NCBI GenBank assembly: GCA_018398805.1
Contig: JAGFBZ010000861.1
Span: 838,501 to 902,500, forward strand
DNA length: 64,000 bases
Source of the DNA: Hirundichthys speculiger
Lineage: Eukaryota; Chordata; Actinopteri; Beloniformes; Exocoetidae
Direction of reading: 5' to 3'
The first letter of the stretch is position 1. Each line of letters starts with the position of its first letter. Below are positions 37,010 through 49,420 of this stretch, in pieces. Below the pieces are notes generated by a model. The model was given only the letters and a program-made list of their open reading frames with translations. It did not search any database and was not told the origin of the DNA. The translations under genes and the position numbers were made by a program.

Positions 37010-37440
37010 ACAGAAAATCCCTTTTCAGATTTGCATGGATTCAACTAAATGTCAGGCCTGGTTTGTTTTGTTTTATTTGAGACATGAAGCAAGCACAGCC
37101 AGGTCTGTTTTTTTGTTTAAAGAAGCAGGCTTATTGTTCTGTGTTTAACTTCACAACCCGAATGCCTGTTACCCCTGCGTTACCTTGAGCTCCGATTGCA
37201 TCATACCGAGCAGCAGATTACAAATATTTTACACCATCAAAGTATTACAGGCTGCCTTTGGCCGACGGCTGGGCCAAACTGCACATATGCTCCACGATTA
37301 AGCATCCTTAAGTGATTTTTCATAGCGGGTTTCATTTACCCATGTTTAAATGTGCTTTGCTTAAGCCCATTGGCCTCTTATGTCAACATGCGGCAGAGGA
37401 GATGGCATTAAATGGATTTAAGGGACTCTGTGTGTGTGCG
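37010..37440. promoter_or_regulatory. candidate conserved enhancer block A in intron 6
   Basis: About 430 bp without simple repeats, containing CATATG (37284-37289), GATTA (37296-37300) and a palindrome-like ggccgacggctgggcc. Its texture is like that of vertebrate conserved non-coding elements. Conservation has not been tested. Confidence 0.35.
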
Positions 37441-37979
37441 CATTTTTTTTGTCTGTATGTGGTGAGCTCCTGCTTGTGCTTGAACACGTGGAAGCTTTGC
37501 TTTTTGCTTTGTGGGTGTGAATGCATTTGCACATGTATTGGTGTGTATAAATGTACATGTGTAAAATGTGATTGCAGGCTTAGATGTATGAATGCATGTG
37601 TCGCTCTCAGTGCATGTGACTATGAAGGTACATGTATACTCTGTGTGTGTGTGTGTACACGTGCATGCGTGTGGGGTTGGGTCATGCAGGTCTGACTCTT
37701 CAAGTCCAATCAACCACCTGGTCCCAGATTGGGCCACAGCCTGGTTTCAGATCCCCTCCTTCATTTGGAAAAGAATAGGATTAATCTTAATCCCGTTTAT
37801 AGACACCCATAGAGATCAATACTAAACTGCATTTAACTTGATTTATCTATAATCTATCACAAAGACGCTTACTATTGCATTAAGCGTTGTTTCAGAAAAC
37901 TAAGGCTTTGTTAATGGCAGATTTTTTAAATATACTTTTTTATGGTTTAAGCTTTGAACCAGTTCGTTTTGTAAAAGCT

Positions 37980-38350
37980 TTATAATCCAACTCTGTCAGA
38001 CTGACTAAACTGACCCGATTTATGATGCGAGTTTTTCTGTATTTCCAAACTGTGTTTCTCTTCCCTTATGAATATTTGCATATTAATTTAAAATTTTCAC
38101 ACAACAGGATGATTTGAAGCATAATCACACCAACACCCTTCTGTTTATAAATACATACACGTCATGGTTAATTGCCGGTTAGATTTTTAAACTCGGGGTG
38201 CAGCCTCACTCGTTCAACTCAAAGCAGGATATCTGAGAGACACGTGTAACAACCCCCTCTTTTCCATTTAATTGGTTTCATAAACAGATTAATTTGAAGG
38301 AGAGGGGGGCTTAATTGCTAATCATCGTTTCCATGCAGCTCCTGAAGAGT
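37980..38350. promoter_or_regulatory. candidate enhancer block B, homeodomain/POU-rich
   Basis: It contains a perfect octamer ATTTGCAT (38074-38081), TTAATT just after it, CACGTG (38241-38246) and, within 38264-38325, four TAAT/ATTA cores (tttaattgg, gattaattt, cttaattg, gctaatcatc). This density is higher than in the neighbouring intron. The function is inferred. Confidence 0.4.
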
Positions 38351-39364
38351 TGAACACGATCAAGTGCGTTCTTGCCACACAAAAAGACCTTGGAGCCTTC
38401 GGTACACTGACAGGAAGTAAAGAGACACAAAAAAAAAAAAAAGACAGAAGGCAGTGGAGAGGAGCAGCGTGAACTCGGTATGTAAAAGAGAGAGGATGAA
38501 AAACGAAGGAAGCAGGACAGGAGGTAATAAAGAGAGACTATGAAGAAGCTAATTGACAACTGTGTAGAAAACAGTATACTAGTTGATGAAGACTTCTTAA
38601 AGCACAGAGGGACACGTTTTAAAAGATATCAAATTTGGACTTCAGTCCAAGGTCTGCAAAAATTAACGCAAACAACAGAAAGAGTGTAAGAAGGTGAATT
38701 CTGTTTCCAGCAGTGTTTATGCCAAATGGTTAAGAGATGAATTCAACCTTGCTACAGACTGAATAATGGCAACAATCTACTCTAATTCATGTGTCTTTTC
38801 TGAAGCCTGCTTACAGAAAGAACAAAAACTCAGACTGCATATTCCCCAAAAGAGTCTTCATCAGTTTCCAAATGACAGCTGCACTCAGTCCACCGTTCCT
38901 CCTGAGACACAGAAGCTTCTGGATAAAACCACATTCCACAATGAGACAAATGAGCAGGGATAAGATTGAAAAGTTAGTAATAACTAAAGCCCACAAATCC
39001 CTTTTGTAATTCACTAAAAAGAAGTGTTTAAAAGCACATCGTTAGAAATCAAAACCCAGGAGGTCCTCTGTGATCTAAACCTCCTGTATGTCTCAGATTG
39101 GCATTATAAACTACGGACAAAAGAAAAAAATTATCCTAGCTTTGCTAGTTTTTTTGGTTTTCCTTTGGTCTTTATTACTACTTTTAATATGTGTTTGTAT
39201 ATCCTAATTTTTCTTTTCAAATTAGAAACTATTTGAGTATTTATTCATGCACAGAAATTGTAAGTGCACAGTAATGGGCCTTGTGGGAAGACTGGACACG
39301 CTTTAGATGTTTTTGTCTTTGTTGTTTTGAATTATGATATCAAATGTGGTGATGTCATCCCCAG

Positions 39365-39501
39365 CGGTGCTGAGTGATAGGCTGATCCTGCTGTCCTTCC
39401 TGGAGCAGAGCCAAGTGGCTGCAGTCTACCTGAACAAAAAGAACCAGGATTCTCTGGAGACTGGCGGGCGAACAGACAAACTGTCACCTTCTGAAATCAA
39501 G
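39365..39501 (+). CDS. wdpcp: wdpcp coding exon 7 (residues 135-180)
   Basis: Encodes AVLSDRLILLSFLEQSQVAA followed by a hydrophilic linker ending in KLSPSEIK. It corresponds to the D-x-x-I-x-L-S-F-L-x-Q propeller strand of WDPCP and its variable loop. The acceptor is tcatccccag and the donor is gtacag. Phase is 1 at entry and 0 at exit. The preceding intron (4.8 kb) contains candidate regulatory blocks. Confidence 0.95.
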
Positions 39502-41589
39502 GTACAGTCAAGCATGTTGATAGTGTGCATGTTTTTATGTCTGTATTTAGGTTGATGATTGTGAGGGAGAAGGAGACCAAAATAAAGCTGATGCAAAAAA
39601 GAAAAGCTTTAACATGTGATCCTGTATCACTGCCCAGTTTCTTTCTTTGTCTTAGACGATTTGCAACACTTTCAAAATGTTTTATTTGGGTCAGAGTCAC
39701 ATGTTCTTCCAGTCGACGCGCTATACCAAGCCCCAAAGATCCTCTTTTCTAACATGATAATTCACCACAAGCTCTGTATAAAAGTATACACTTCTGGTAT
39801 CTTGTGAGGGTTGATGTTTAGATGTTGTGAGCATCATGTGGATGGATGCAAGTAAATTTGGATTTTAATGTTAGCACAGGGAAGTAGGCTTGTGAGTAAA
39901 TTTAAAAATGTACATGTATCTTGTCTACATTTGTACCATTTATTTTGATTTTCCTTCGCCATATCTCAGAGGGATGTGCCACTGAGAGACATACAGGTCT
40001 TGAGAAAAATCTCCTAAGAGTTTTGGTCTGGAAAAAAAAAAGGCAGGCTGTATGGGAGTGAATAGCATGCACAGATTATTTCCTTCTGAGTCCATGGTGT
40101 GAAAAAGATTCAGTCAGAATTTCTGCTCATGCTTACCTTTCCCATTACAGTTGATAATATCATGTTGGAGGACAGAGGAATCTGCCAAATATTTTCTATA
40201 TTACTGACCTTCTCTTACTACTGACCGAAGTCTTCTCAAATTATTAGCTGTTAAGTGAACATGTGAGTTCACTTCAAATACTCCTCTTTTAGCATTTTCA
40301 TGAACTGACAAAAGAGTGCTTCAACATTAGCCAGCATGTTGTTGTTTAGTTTAGCACTTTACCACAAATGCCCCCAAATGCCCCGTATGAACAGAATGCA
40401 TAAAATAGTAATTGGCTATTTCTGAAACCCCAGTTTAATCTACAATCATCACACTCTTGGTTTACTATAATCATCCTTGGAATACAGTCTTTAACCCTTT
40501 CATAAAATGACCAGTGGGGTGCTAAATGCTGTCTGCATATTACCACCTCCTATAAATACAGAAGTTAGAGGCTGCCCCCTCCACAGAAAAGCCAGTCTGC
40601 TCTGATTGGTCACTTCCAGTTACCTCATTAGGCACCACACACCATAAAATTTGAGATAGTTTCCTTGGCTGTGCTATTTGTACAAGCCCTTGAGTGCAGA
40701 ATGAGTCATCAGCATTTTAAAAGCTTACATTAAGAAAGCCTATAAAAGTACTTGTACTTTTCTTTTTTTTTTACTGTTAGGCCAGATGCTGATCTACAGC
40801 TGACATATTTAGCAAGAGAAATCATATAAAAATTAGTAAACATCTAATTTAATGAGGACTTAAAGTTCAAGTGTGTCCAGGTTGGCTCAGATTCTCTGCA
40901 GCTTTCCTGCTCATGTCTCTTAATCTCTCATACAAGCATGTGTTGAGCTCAGTCTGATTCAGAGGTGTTTTGTAGGTGTTAGTAATAGATCTGATCATGT
41001 GCTCCCCTGTTCTTCCCTCAAAACAGAACTACTCTGTGTCCTCCTTCTCTAGCTGGCTAACTGCTAAACCTGGCATTATCACATTACTGCCAGCCCTTTT
41101 GTTAACATGTGTGTATATGTGGGTGCGTGCGTGTGTGTGTGTGTGTGCGTGTGTGAAAGCAATCGTTCTTGCCGTGTGCCTGTTTCCAGAAGTAGAGTCC
41201 TGATAAGGAACCCCCTTCATCACCACCACCACTCCATATTGCGCACCTCGCAGGTCTGTCAATGTACATGCACATGCATGTGACCTGCAACATACACATG
41301 TGCACATGCACACTCAACTACCCATCCCCCACAACAAACACACACATGCACAAACACATACACGTCGCCCTGGTCCAGTGGACTAAGCTGGAGAAGGGAG
41401 AGTAGGGGGCGTTAAGGGGGGCTAAACTAATCCGGCCCACAGAAAGTGGTTTTTGATTATTGCTGACCAGCAAACGCCAGCAGAAAAAGAAAAAAAAAAT
41501 AGAAGAGGGGAGAGATGGGTAGGGATGGAGGGATGGAGGGACCGTACGAGGGGTAGAGATAGAGTGTTATTAACCCAGTGATTTTCAGA

Positions 41590-41904
41590 TTTTTTTTTTT
41601 TCTTCTTTTCTATTTCTAATCTGTCAGTGATCTCCTGTTCAGCTTTTTGGAGAAACTCTTTGTTCCCTTTATCATCACATGTACTTCCATCATTTTCAGG
41701 CATATTTTGTGTCCAAAGCAAATTCTCCCCGAAGGGGGCAAGGAGGGCAGACATGGACCACTGAATCTGAAATCTCCTCCACTCATACAGCACAGCTTGT
41801 CGATTAACTAATTTCTCTGCATTTTCTGGGTCTTTTAAACTATTCCTTTTGTACTGACACATTAATGCATTAAAGAAACATTCCAGTATTCCTGCTTCTG
41901 ACAA
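41590..41904 (-). other. unrecognised open frame on minus strand
   Basis: About 105 codons stay open from just after a TAA near 41915 to an AAG/AAA-rich stretch near 41590. The frame includes LVNRQAVLYEWRRFQIQWSM and FLQKAEQEITDRLEI. The composition is protein-like (many Glu, Gln, Arg, Lys; no obvious repeats), but there is no ATG at the start and no family I recognise. It could be a decayed retro-copy followed by an A-rich tail, an old transposon piece, or chance. Confidence 0.2.
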
Positions 41905-42060
41905 AATGCCTGCTTAGTGGGATTTTGATGTTACAACTGACTGCTCTGTTCCTGGGATCCAAGCATTTGTTTTGGCGCAAACCTCTCATTGATCTATTGC
42001 AAAAACTCCCAATTATTCCAGTTTTTTTCTTTTTCCTTGCTTGTGTGTATCTTGGTTTTG

Positions 42061-42092
42061 ATATTCATTCATTTATTCATTCATTCATTCAT
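42061..42092. repeat. (ATTC)n tract
   Basis: About eight ATTC units with one interruption. Confidence 0.85.
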
Positions 42093-42308
42093 TGTTTTGT
42101 TCCTTAAACTTCCACTTCCCCTAAGCTGTAGTACATAAAAGCAGCCATTGCCTCTCTTCCTCTCTTCTTACCCATCTTTCCAATTCTTATCAACATTTTT
42201 CTTGTTTTCACCTTTATTCTTCTCTCTTTTTTCCCTTCTTCAGCTTTGTCTTCCCTCTATCTGCCAGGTCTCAGTACTGTGAGAGTAGTCATTGATGCAG
42301 AGTATAAG

Positions 42309-42328
42309 GGTGTGTGTGTGTGTGTGTG
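42309..42328. repeat. (GT)n microsatellite
   Basis: About ten GT units within intron 7. Confidence 0.9.
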
Positions 42329-43057
42329 CATCAGCCATTGTGCTTCATTGTGTTTGTGAGGGTGACTGGAGGTTGTATATATGGAAGGCCCATATGAATG
42401 GCATCTGCTGTGTGCATATGTATGTGTGTGAAAAGGGAATGAGCCGTGTATTTAAATGGTGGGGTCAAAATGTCAGACCTTTAATTTAACCTGCTTTAGA
42501 GGTGTTTCTGGATTGTTTAATGGTGTGTGTGTGTGCTCTCTTTTTTTGTCTATAAACATGTGTCTTTATATATTACGTTTTAGATCAATGGCTCTGTTTT
42601 TGATATGCACTTGAGTTTGTGTACACAAACGTACAAACTCATCAAACTCACATGTGTGTCTGCGTGACTGTCTGCCCCCCCCAAGCGCCACGAGAGCTCA
42701 TTACTGTGCGTCTCTTTGCTGTGGCCCGTAGAGCGTGGCAGACCTTCCCAAAAATATGCACATCACTAAAACAACTAGTCTGACAGAACAAAAAAGCACA
42801 CATACATTAATAATGGAAGATTAAAAAAAAAAAACCTCAGACATCAACAAAACAGGATGGCGGAAAGACAACAGAGATGTCTGGGGCTATAGTGGTAGAC
42901 TTGTCAGAGGTGTCCATTGCTGAAATGGGCCAGGAATGTGAATCCAAAGGGACTTTTCACATCTTGAAAATATATGCCAGTCTTGTGACCATCTTGCCCA
43001 TTGTGACCCTCCTCGCAGTGCATCCTGGACCTTTTTTGTGGGTGTTTCTGTATCCAG

Positions 43058-43249
43058 GTGGTGTGTGTGGAAGTCGGTGGGCTGGGCCGAAGACTCCACC
43101 GACACGTGGATCTCAACCGTCTCCAGGATGTGGCGCTCTGCTGGTGGAACGTGGATGATCCCAGTGAAGATGTGTGGCCGTGGACTTCTGCAGACACACA
43201 GAGAAACAACCTTGTCCTGATCAGCTGCTCCCCAACTGAAGGCCTAAAG
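43058..43249 (+). CDS. wdpcp: wdpcp coding exon 8 (residues 181-244)
   Basis: Exactly 64 codons in phase 0. It includes the signature V-x-LCWWNVDDPSEDVWPW (human CWWPLVNDDAWPW) and the N-x-VLIS strand. These Trp-rich residues are characteristic of the WDPCP propeller. The acceptor is ctgtatccag and the donor is gtacac. The exon is GC-rich relative to its flanks. Confidence 0.95.
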
Positions 43250-45246
43250 GTACACACACAGAAACATGTATCGTGTATAGGCCAACCACACAAAGACTGC
43301 ACGTAATCCCAATGTATAAACAAAAAAGTGTCAACTTATTGTTGGGTGCTCAGGCGGGTTTTCTATCAGTTTTACACTTCGATTACATCAGCAGCAGTGC
43401 AGTAGATTAAGGCCTGTAGTTGAGCAAACACCACAAATCACCAAGCACGACAATATTCTCTTTTATTGCTACTTGAGTTGGTGGAGTCTGTCCATGCAAG
43501 AACATGAGGCTTAAATAAATATGATAAACAAAGCAGATTAATTAACTTGAATGCTCTGTCTTCCATTTTTAGTGTTTAGAAAATGGTCCTATACAAATAA
43601 ATTGGGTTAAATTTAACTGAATTAAACTTAACTGTGTAATAACAACTTTCAAAGATAACAGTTTATAAGTAAAAACAGCCATACTTTAGTGCTGAAGTAG
43701 TTATAAAGCCTGATGCTGTTCTAACTGTTTATCCAGGTGACATAAGGCGTGTCAGTCAACAATTTATTTTTTTACATTTCTTTGCATTTTTCACTTCCCA
43801 TTCTTATATGTAAATTAAGCACTCAAGCTGTCCTCTTAAGTTATTTGTTGCATTTGCAAATGGCAGGAGATCCTATGGTAGTCCCAAATCACACTATAAG
43901 GATTTCAAATCTCACCTGGCCTAGGAATGCACTTAGATCTTCCATGATCCAGAGAGCTTCTTAGCCTGTTGTGCACACCAATGCAGGCCAGGATCACTGA
44001 CAGAAACAAAATGAATGGGGAAATGCAAAAATTAATTAGGGATGTTGTGCTGGGTCCTTGACTTCACTTATTATTTTTGTATCCTGTTCACCAAAGCCAA
44101 CCGTGTCCAAATGGAAAGCAGTGTTTTTTCTTCCAAATATTGTAATCATTTTGCGTGCCATACAAGTTTCATAAACGTTTATAATTTATTGATAAAGCTT
44201 AAACTAACACATATCCTATGAAAAAAAATATTAAGGGCATGCTACCTGTAATCGCTTTAACAACATTCACCTGCTTATTTTACATTCTATCTTCTTAAGT
44301 AGGTGATAATTTGGGAGGCTCTTTTGTATAAAAAACATGCTAAATTGAGCCTTGTTCCATTGGCACAGGTATGTTTTGAGGACAAGCCGTGCTAAATCTA
44401 AATGACTCTAACAAATAATTAAACAGGGAAAAAAAAGGAACAAGGAAAGCAATGAGCCTGAAAAAAAGCATAAAATTGTTATAAAAATGTCTGTGACGAA
44501 AGTTCTTAACTTTAGAGGTTTTTAATACCTTTTAATGTTGTTTGAAGCCTTAAAGTCAGTAACACAAATCATAACGGCAGCTATTTATTTCAATATTACT
44601 TACACTGAAAGTGGAGGATTTGAGAAGAGACCTGTGTAGTCGTGGATGGGATTGGGGATGGTGTGTTAGTCACCTCAAGGGGGTACCTCCATGTTGCACC
44701 TCCATGCATCACCATATGAAACAGGCAGAGAGTTAAGCTGTGGTGCAGCGTGAAGGAGAACGCCTACACATTCCTCCTCACATGCACGCACACAGGCGGA
44801 GACACACATCCTCGTGGCCTCTGGCAAAACCCTTCCCATGACCTGCTTCTATGTCAGTGTAGGATGTCGTGCCAAAAGCAGACGAAAGATACCAAATTAC
44901 CAAACCAAGCTTAATTCCATTCCTTGTACCATGTGCCGTCGTAAGCATATGCAAAACATTCAGCGCTGCAGAGAGAGAAGGAGAACCTGCAAGAGGGAGG
45001 AAAGAGGAGCATGACCAATTGCATACTAGAAAATAAATTCACACAGGAGAGAATCAGGGAGGGATTGGAGGTGGTGGCAGGGGGGCTACATGAATATTGA
45101 ATTAATCAAAGAAGATGTTTGTTTCTTTTTCTCCTTCTTGTTTTTGGAACACTCTCCACATTTATTACACTCCCTCACCTAGTTTAGTCTCCCTGTCTCC
45201 TCCAACACACCCCCCCTTCCCTTCTCTCCTCCTTCCTTCCTCCTCG

Positions 45247-45540
45247 CTTCAAGAACATTAAAGTCTCTTCGTGGGGCTGCGGCATCGGGCTCTAATGAAA
45301 GCGTTTGTTGTCATTTTTCAGATGCACGGTGTGAAATTAAGCGAGCAGTTTATGTAAGAGCCGTAGCGGGAATCAAACGCCGGGCACACATCGGGCGACG
45401 CCAGCTACTTCAATCACTTCAAGCTCATATATATGTTCCTTTTGTTCAGTTCGCTATCTGCTGCACTAAGCCAATTTTCTAGCCAGTCTCTCGGCATTTA
45501 AAAAAGTCTGATTTCTTTCCCTATGCGGTCTTAATTCGTA
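45247..45540. promoter_or_regulatory. candidate conserved enhancer block C in intron 8
   Basis: Roughly 290 bp of high-complexity sequence with CpG-containing segments (cgtggggctgcggcatcggg, aaacgccgggcacacatcgg) next to homeodomain cores (ctctaatgaaag, gaaattaagcg, ttaattcgta). CpGs survive here while the surrounding intron is CpG-poor, which suggests constraint or low methylation. Confidence 0.45.
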
Positions 45541-46019
45541 TGCCCCCCCCTGCCCTCATGCTGATAAGTGGAGCCATGGCATGTGGGGGGCATATGCAGA
45601 AAACATACACTTAACATTTTTAATAATTCTTTTTTCATGCTTCCATCTTTCACCCTCCTCTCCAAATAAACACACGTGCAAAAGCCATCATTTCCTGGAA
45701 TTTTCTTTCTTCTTTATCTTCTTTTTTTTCAACTTAAGTCTCTACTTTTTGGGGGGTCAGTTGTGTGTTCATGAAGAGGCGTTTTTCTACTTTTAAATCA
45801 TATGAAACTCTGCTATCTGTCAACTCTTCGTGTTTTTAAAAAAATCGAAATTATGTTCCTTCTGCTCTCTTTTAATTACTTTAAACTTAATAATAAAATA
45901 AAAACATATAATTCATAGAACTTTAAACAAAAAAATCTATATAATCCGCACTTGATTTGTTTTAGAAAAAAGTTTCTAATAAAATCTTAATATAGGATAA
46001 TAATACAGTTAAAGCACTG

Positions 46020-46210
46020 TTCAGAAAAGTAATTTTGGCTGTGGAAGGGTCCAGTGTGGAATCCAAAGTGCAGGATTTTACGAACAGCCTCTGCTAAAAT
46101 CACAGCTTTTACAGTTTCGGGTCGAGTTCTACAATTATGTTCAGTGGGAGCAGCTGCTGTGGTGAAGGTGTGGGGAATATTTTGGTCTGTCATCCCACTG
46201 TGCCCGTACA
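46020..46210. promoter_or_regulatory. possible regulatory block in intron 8
   Basis: Unique-looking 190 bp between AT-rich and CT-rich DNA, including gtttcgggtcgagttctaca. No coding match. Weak support from composition only. Confidence 0.2.
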
Positions 46211-46384
46211 TTTTCTCACATCAGTATTTCAGCTCCAACCCTAATTCACACACCTAAAACTTCCCAGTCTCTCCCCCCCGCACACACCCATCTCCACCCC
46301 CTCCCCAAACAGCCCTCATCCCTCTACTCTCCTCCAAGTCCCTCTGTCTCTCTCTATCCGTCTCTCTCTGTCTTTCTCTGCTCC

Positions 46385-46570
46385 GTGAGCTGGAAAATTG
46401 GCTTCAAAAGGCCACTGCTGTGAACAAGGGCCAGCCACACAGTTGGGCCCGTCCGCTTTATCTTTCACGCCATGGAGGGGGAAAAAGGGTGCCGGCAAGA
46501 GAGAGAGGAGAAGAATGGAGAAGAATAGTTTTGACCAGTCACTGAAACCAATAACCAAGAGAAAGCTACT
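46385..46570. promoter_or_regulatory. possible regulatory block in intron 8
   Basis: A non-repetitive block (gagctggaaaattggcttca, ttgggcccgtccgctttatc) wedged between two CT-rich tracts, with preserved CpGs. No coding match. Confidence 0.3.
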
Positions 46571-48779
46571 TACTAGAGGTCTCTGTCTGTCTGTCTCTCT
46601 CTCCTTCTCTCCCATCTCAGCTCTCTTTGCATCTTTCTTGCCATGCCTCCATTTCACTATTTTTCCATCATTTTTTTCTATTTCTGCTGTTTCTTTCTTT
46701 TTTGTGTATTGCTCTCTGTTCTTCTGTCTCTCTTTTGCACATCTTGATCTCTTCTTCTTGTGTTCATCATCTTCTATTTTGTGCTCCCATAACGGTGGAA
46801 TACTGTACATTTATATGTCACAAAGCTTAAGGTTTCACTGGCACTTACTAAAACTAAAACTGACAAATGTAAGCTTTTTTTGTGCTCAAATTGTAGAATA
46901 ATTTTTTTTAACTAGGCTGCAAATTGATTCGTGTTTGAGACATCCTGACTAGCCTCAACTTGAGAATATCAGTGAACTGGGATTTCTTATTTTGATGGGG
47001 CTCTGTGCTCTCAGAGGTGCCATAGGTGCACGTGTGTGTGCATACGGACTACAAAGTCAGACTTAAATTGATTCATACCTTACTATATTACAAAATACAC
47101 AGGCCTCTCAAATGTTAGCAGCTTCTAATGATTTGGACTGAATACTGACATTGATTATTTTATTTTTTTATACAGCAGTTAAACCATGATTAGTTGATTG
47201 TTGAACATATTACAAAAGAAGAAAAAAGGACTTTGGTTCAAGTAACATGGTGAGATGGAGCTCATAGCGTCCTCCACTCAGTACTGCATGTAGCTAAAAA
47301 CTGGATTGAAAATACATTGTTGATAGCAGCAATATCCATGTAAACACCAGAGTCTAAAAAGTCTGATAAACGTATTACTTACTTTAGACTTTAAATGTTT
47401 ATCCTAACTGAACGATAATTAACTTTCATTTGAAAGTGATGTGATGTTCACTTATCAGAGTTTGTCTGCTTAGCAAACATCACTTTGCTGTGATATTTTT
47501 ACTCTGATATTGTGTTCTAATCATTAAGGCCCTGAAAATGCAGAAAAAATTTCTAGCTAATTTCCTTTAGAGTTTATTTTGAATTCAAGATCACCAACTA
47601 GCTTAACTTAACATTTAGTTAAGGAAACTTAAGTTACAGTATATTCCGCTGTACCTCAAATGCAAAATATATTCTGCAATAATTTCTGCACTTTTGTAAA
47701 GTCTAAACACCTAGTGATTGGTGATTTGTGAACTGATTTTAACTTTGTCAGCAGATTCAGTAAAACTTTTTCTTACCTCCGTTCAGTCCACATGCAAAGA
47801 GAAACTGGGTGCGGCGAGACATTAAAGATGATTCAACATTTCAGCTGAAAATGTGTCCCTGACTGTGACAACGTGATGTTTTTGTAAAGTGCTTTCTGTT
47901 TTTATGCCTTAAGAAGCACCAACAGTTTTATCGAAATATCCGTTGCAGTGCTGCTCTGGTACTACGGACATGTCGAGAGCTGTAACATTATGATATTATC
48001 TCTGAATCTAGCTGAGCTAAAGGCAAACTTTTTTTTTTAATAACCGACATAACAATGTCAATAACTGACAATACCTGAATATGAAATATAACAAAGAATC
48101 AAATACTCATTAGTGTCAAAATATTTTCAAGGTGATAAAGATTTTGGGGCAATAATGGCGTCAGTTGACTAGAGGTGGTTAGAGGTGGTTAGGGTTGTTA
48201 AATGTTAAACATTCGCTATTTATTCTGAAGTTCAACAAGAAGCCAGGTGATGAAAACATCCTTTCACAGCTTCATAAAGTACTTTACTGAGTACCTCAAA
48301 ATATCCTGCAAGCGTGTATGCTAAAGACTTGTAATACCTTAAGACATTGTGAAATAGTAATCATATGATTAAATAGTTTCTAAAACATCAATAAAATTTC
48401 AGTCCAGGTATAAATCAATGGTAAACTATATTTTTCTCTGTATGTCTCCAAACTCCAGGAGCATGTTGTTTGATGCGGTCACTGCAGTATGACCTTAGCT
48501 GATGCTGTCCTCTGATTTTTTTTTCTTCCTTTGGAGGGTCAGCTGTCAACGGACACAAAGCTGAATCAGGTGCATCTCTTCCCTCTGATTGTGCCATGCT
48601 GGCATGCTGGCACAGCAGGCTGGAGGCACCAGCAACTGGGCACCTGATGTAAAGCTGAAATGTTTCTGGGTCTGGGGCGTGGGGGGTCACGGTTTGTGGC
48701 ACTGGAGTAGGTGGTGTGATTCCTCTGACAGGGTTTGGTGTGTATTCCATGGACCCTCACCTGCTCTGTGTTTGTTTGC

Positions 48780-49420
48780 TAATTTATTTAACGCTTGTGA
48801 CACTTTGTCACGTCTCTGCTGGGACAGTCCCAGGGAATATGCCACCTTTTACCTGAATGAAGCCCTTCTCGCCTGCAGTCTCAAATAAACACACACATTC
48901 ACACACAGTATTCGCCCCCTGGTGAGGAGCAGGAGCTGGCTCTGAGGGATTATATAAAAGAAAAAAAAAGCTTTCAGGACAGTCATCTGCTTCTCTCCTG
49001 CTAGACCATGGGCAGGCGGAAAAAAAAAAAGCCTTCCTCCCTCTAAGTCCCTTTTTGGCAATGCCTGCCAAAAAAACTGGGCCGAGCAGCTTTGCAAAAG
49101 GAAAAGAAGGCGGGCAGGCAGCCGATCCCTCTTTCTGTCTACACGGCGAAAAGAAATGGGCTCATTTAGCCAAAGCTGCCACGGTCAATGTGAGGCTCTG
49201 ATAGAGGCTTTGGTAAGGTGAAATCCTCTCAAAAAAAAGCCCTGTTAGTGACTGTGGAACTGTTAAACTGCTGTTTAGCACGTTCTGTTGTCTCCTGTCA
49301 TCCACCTTCTGTTCCTGGTCCGATGTGGGCGTTTTATCAACAGTGCCACCCGTGACATGGACCATCTACTTCACTGTCAGAGTTTGTTTGCTTAGCAAGG
49401 CCTTTGTGCCCACCAACTGG
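48780..49420. promoter_or_regulatory. candidate regulatory region D in intron 8
   Basis: A run of high-complexity segments, including ttatttaacgcttgtgacac, ggcgggcaggcagccgatcc and ctacacggcgaaaagaaatg, broken by A8-A10 runs near 48961 and 49020. It has no transposon similarity and no coding match. It may be several adjacent elements. Confidence 0.35.

Larger units (their letters stand above)
34548..39364 (+). other. wdpcp intron 6
   Basis: It contains CA-rich and GT-rich tracts (36060-36270, 36356-36382), a G9 run at about 36386, and a (GTAT)n tract at about 36688-36710. Two blocks of candidate regulatory DNA (37010-37440 and 37980-38350) are listed separately. No repeat element is recognised. 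Confidence 0.75.
39502..43057 (+). other. wdpcp intron 7
   Basis: It contains GT microsatellites at about 41126-41155 and 42309-42328 and an (ATTC)n tract at about 42061-42092. A minus-strand open frame of protein-like composition lies at 41590-41904. The segment 40480-40660 is unique-looking. No transposon is recognised. Confidence 0.75.

Noticed and set aside
46316..46901. Two overlapping frames of more than 160 codons on opposite strands
   Set aside because: Both are low-complexity translations of CT/GA-rich DNA, rich in Ser/Phe/Leu or Arg/Glu/Lys, with no splice or family support.
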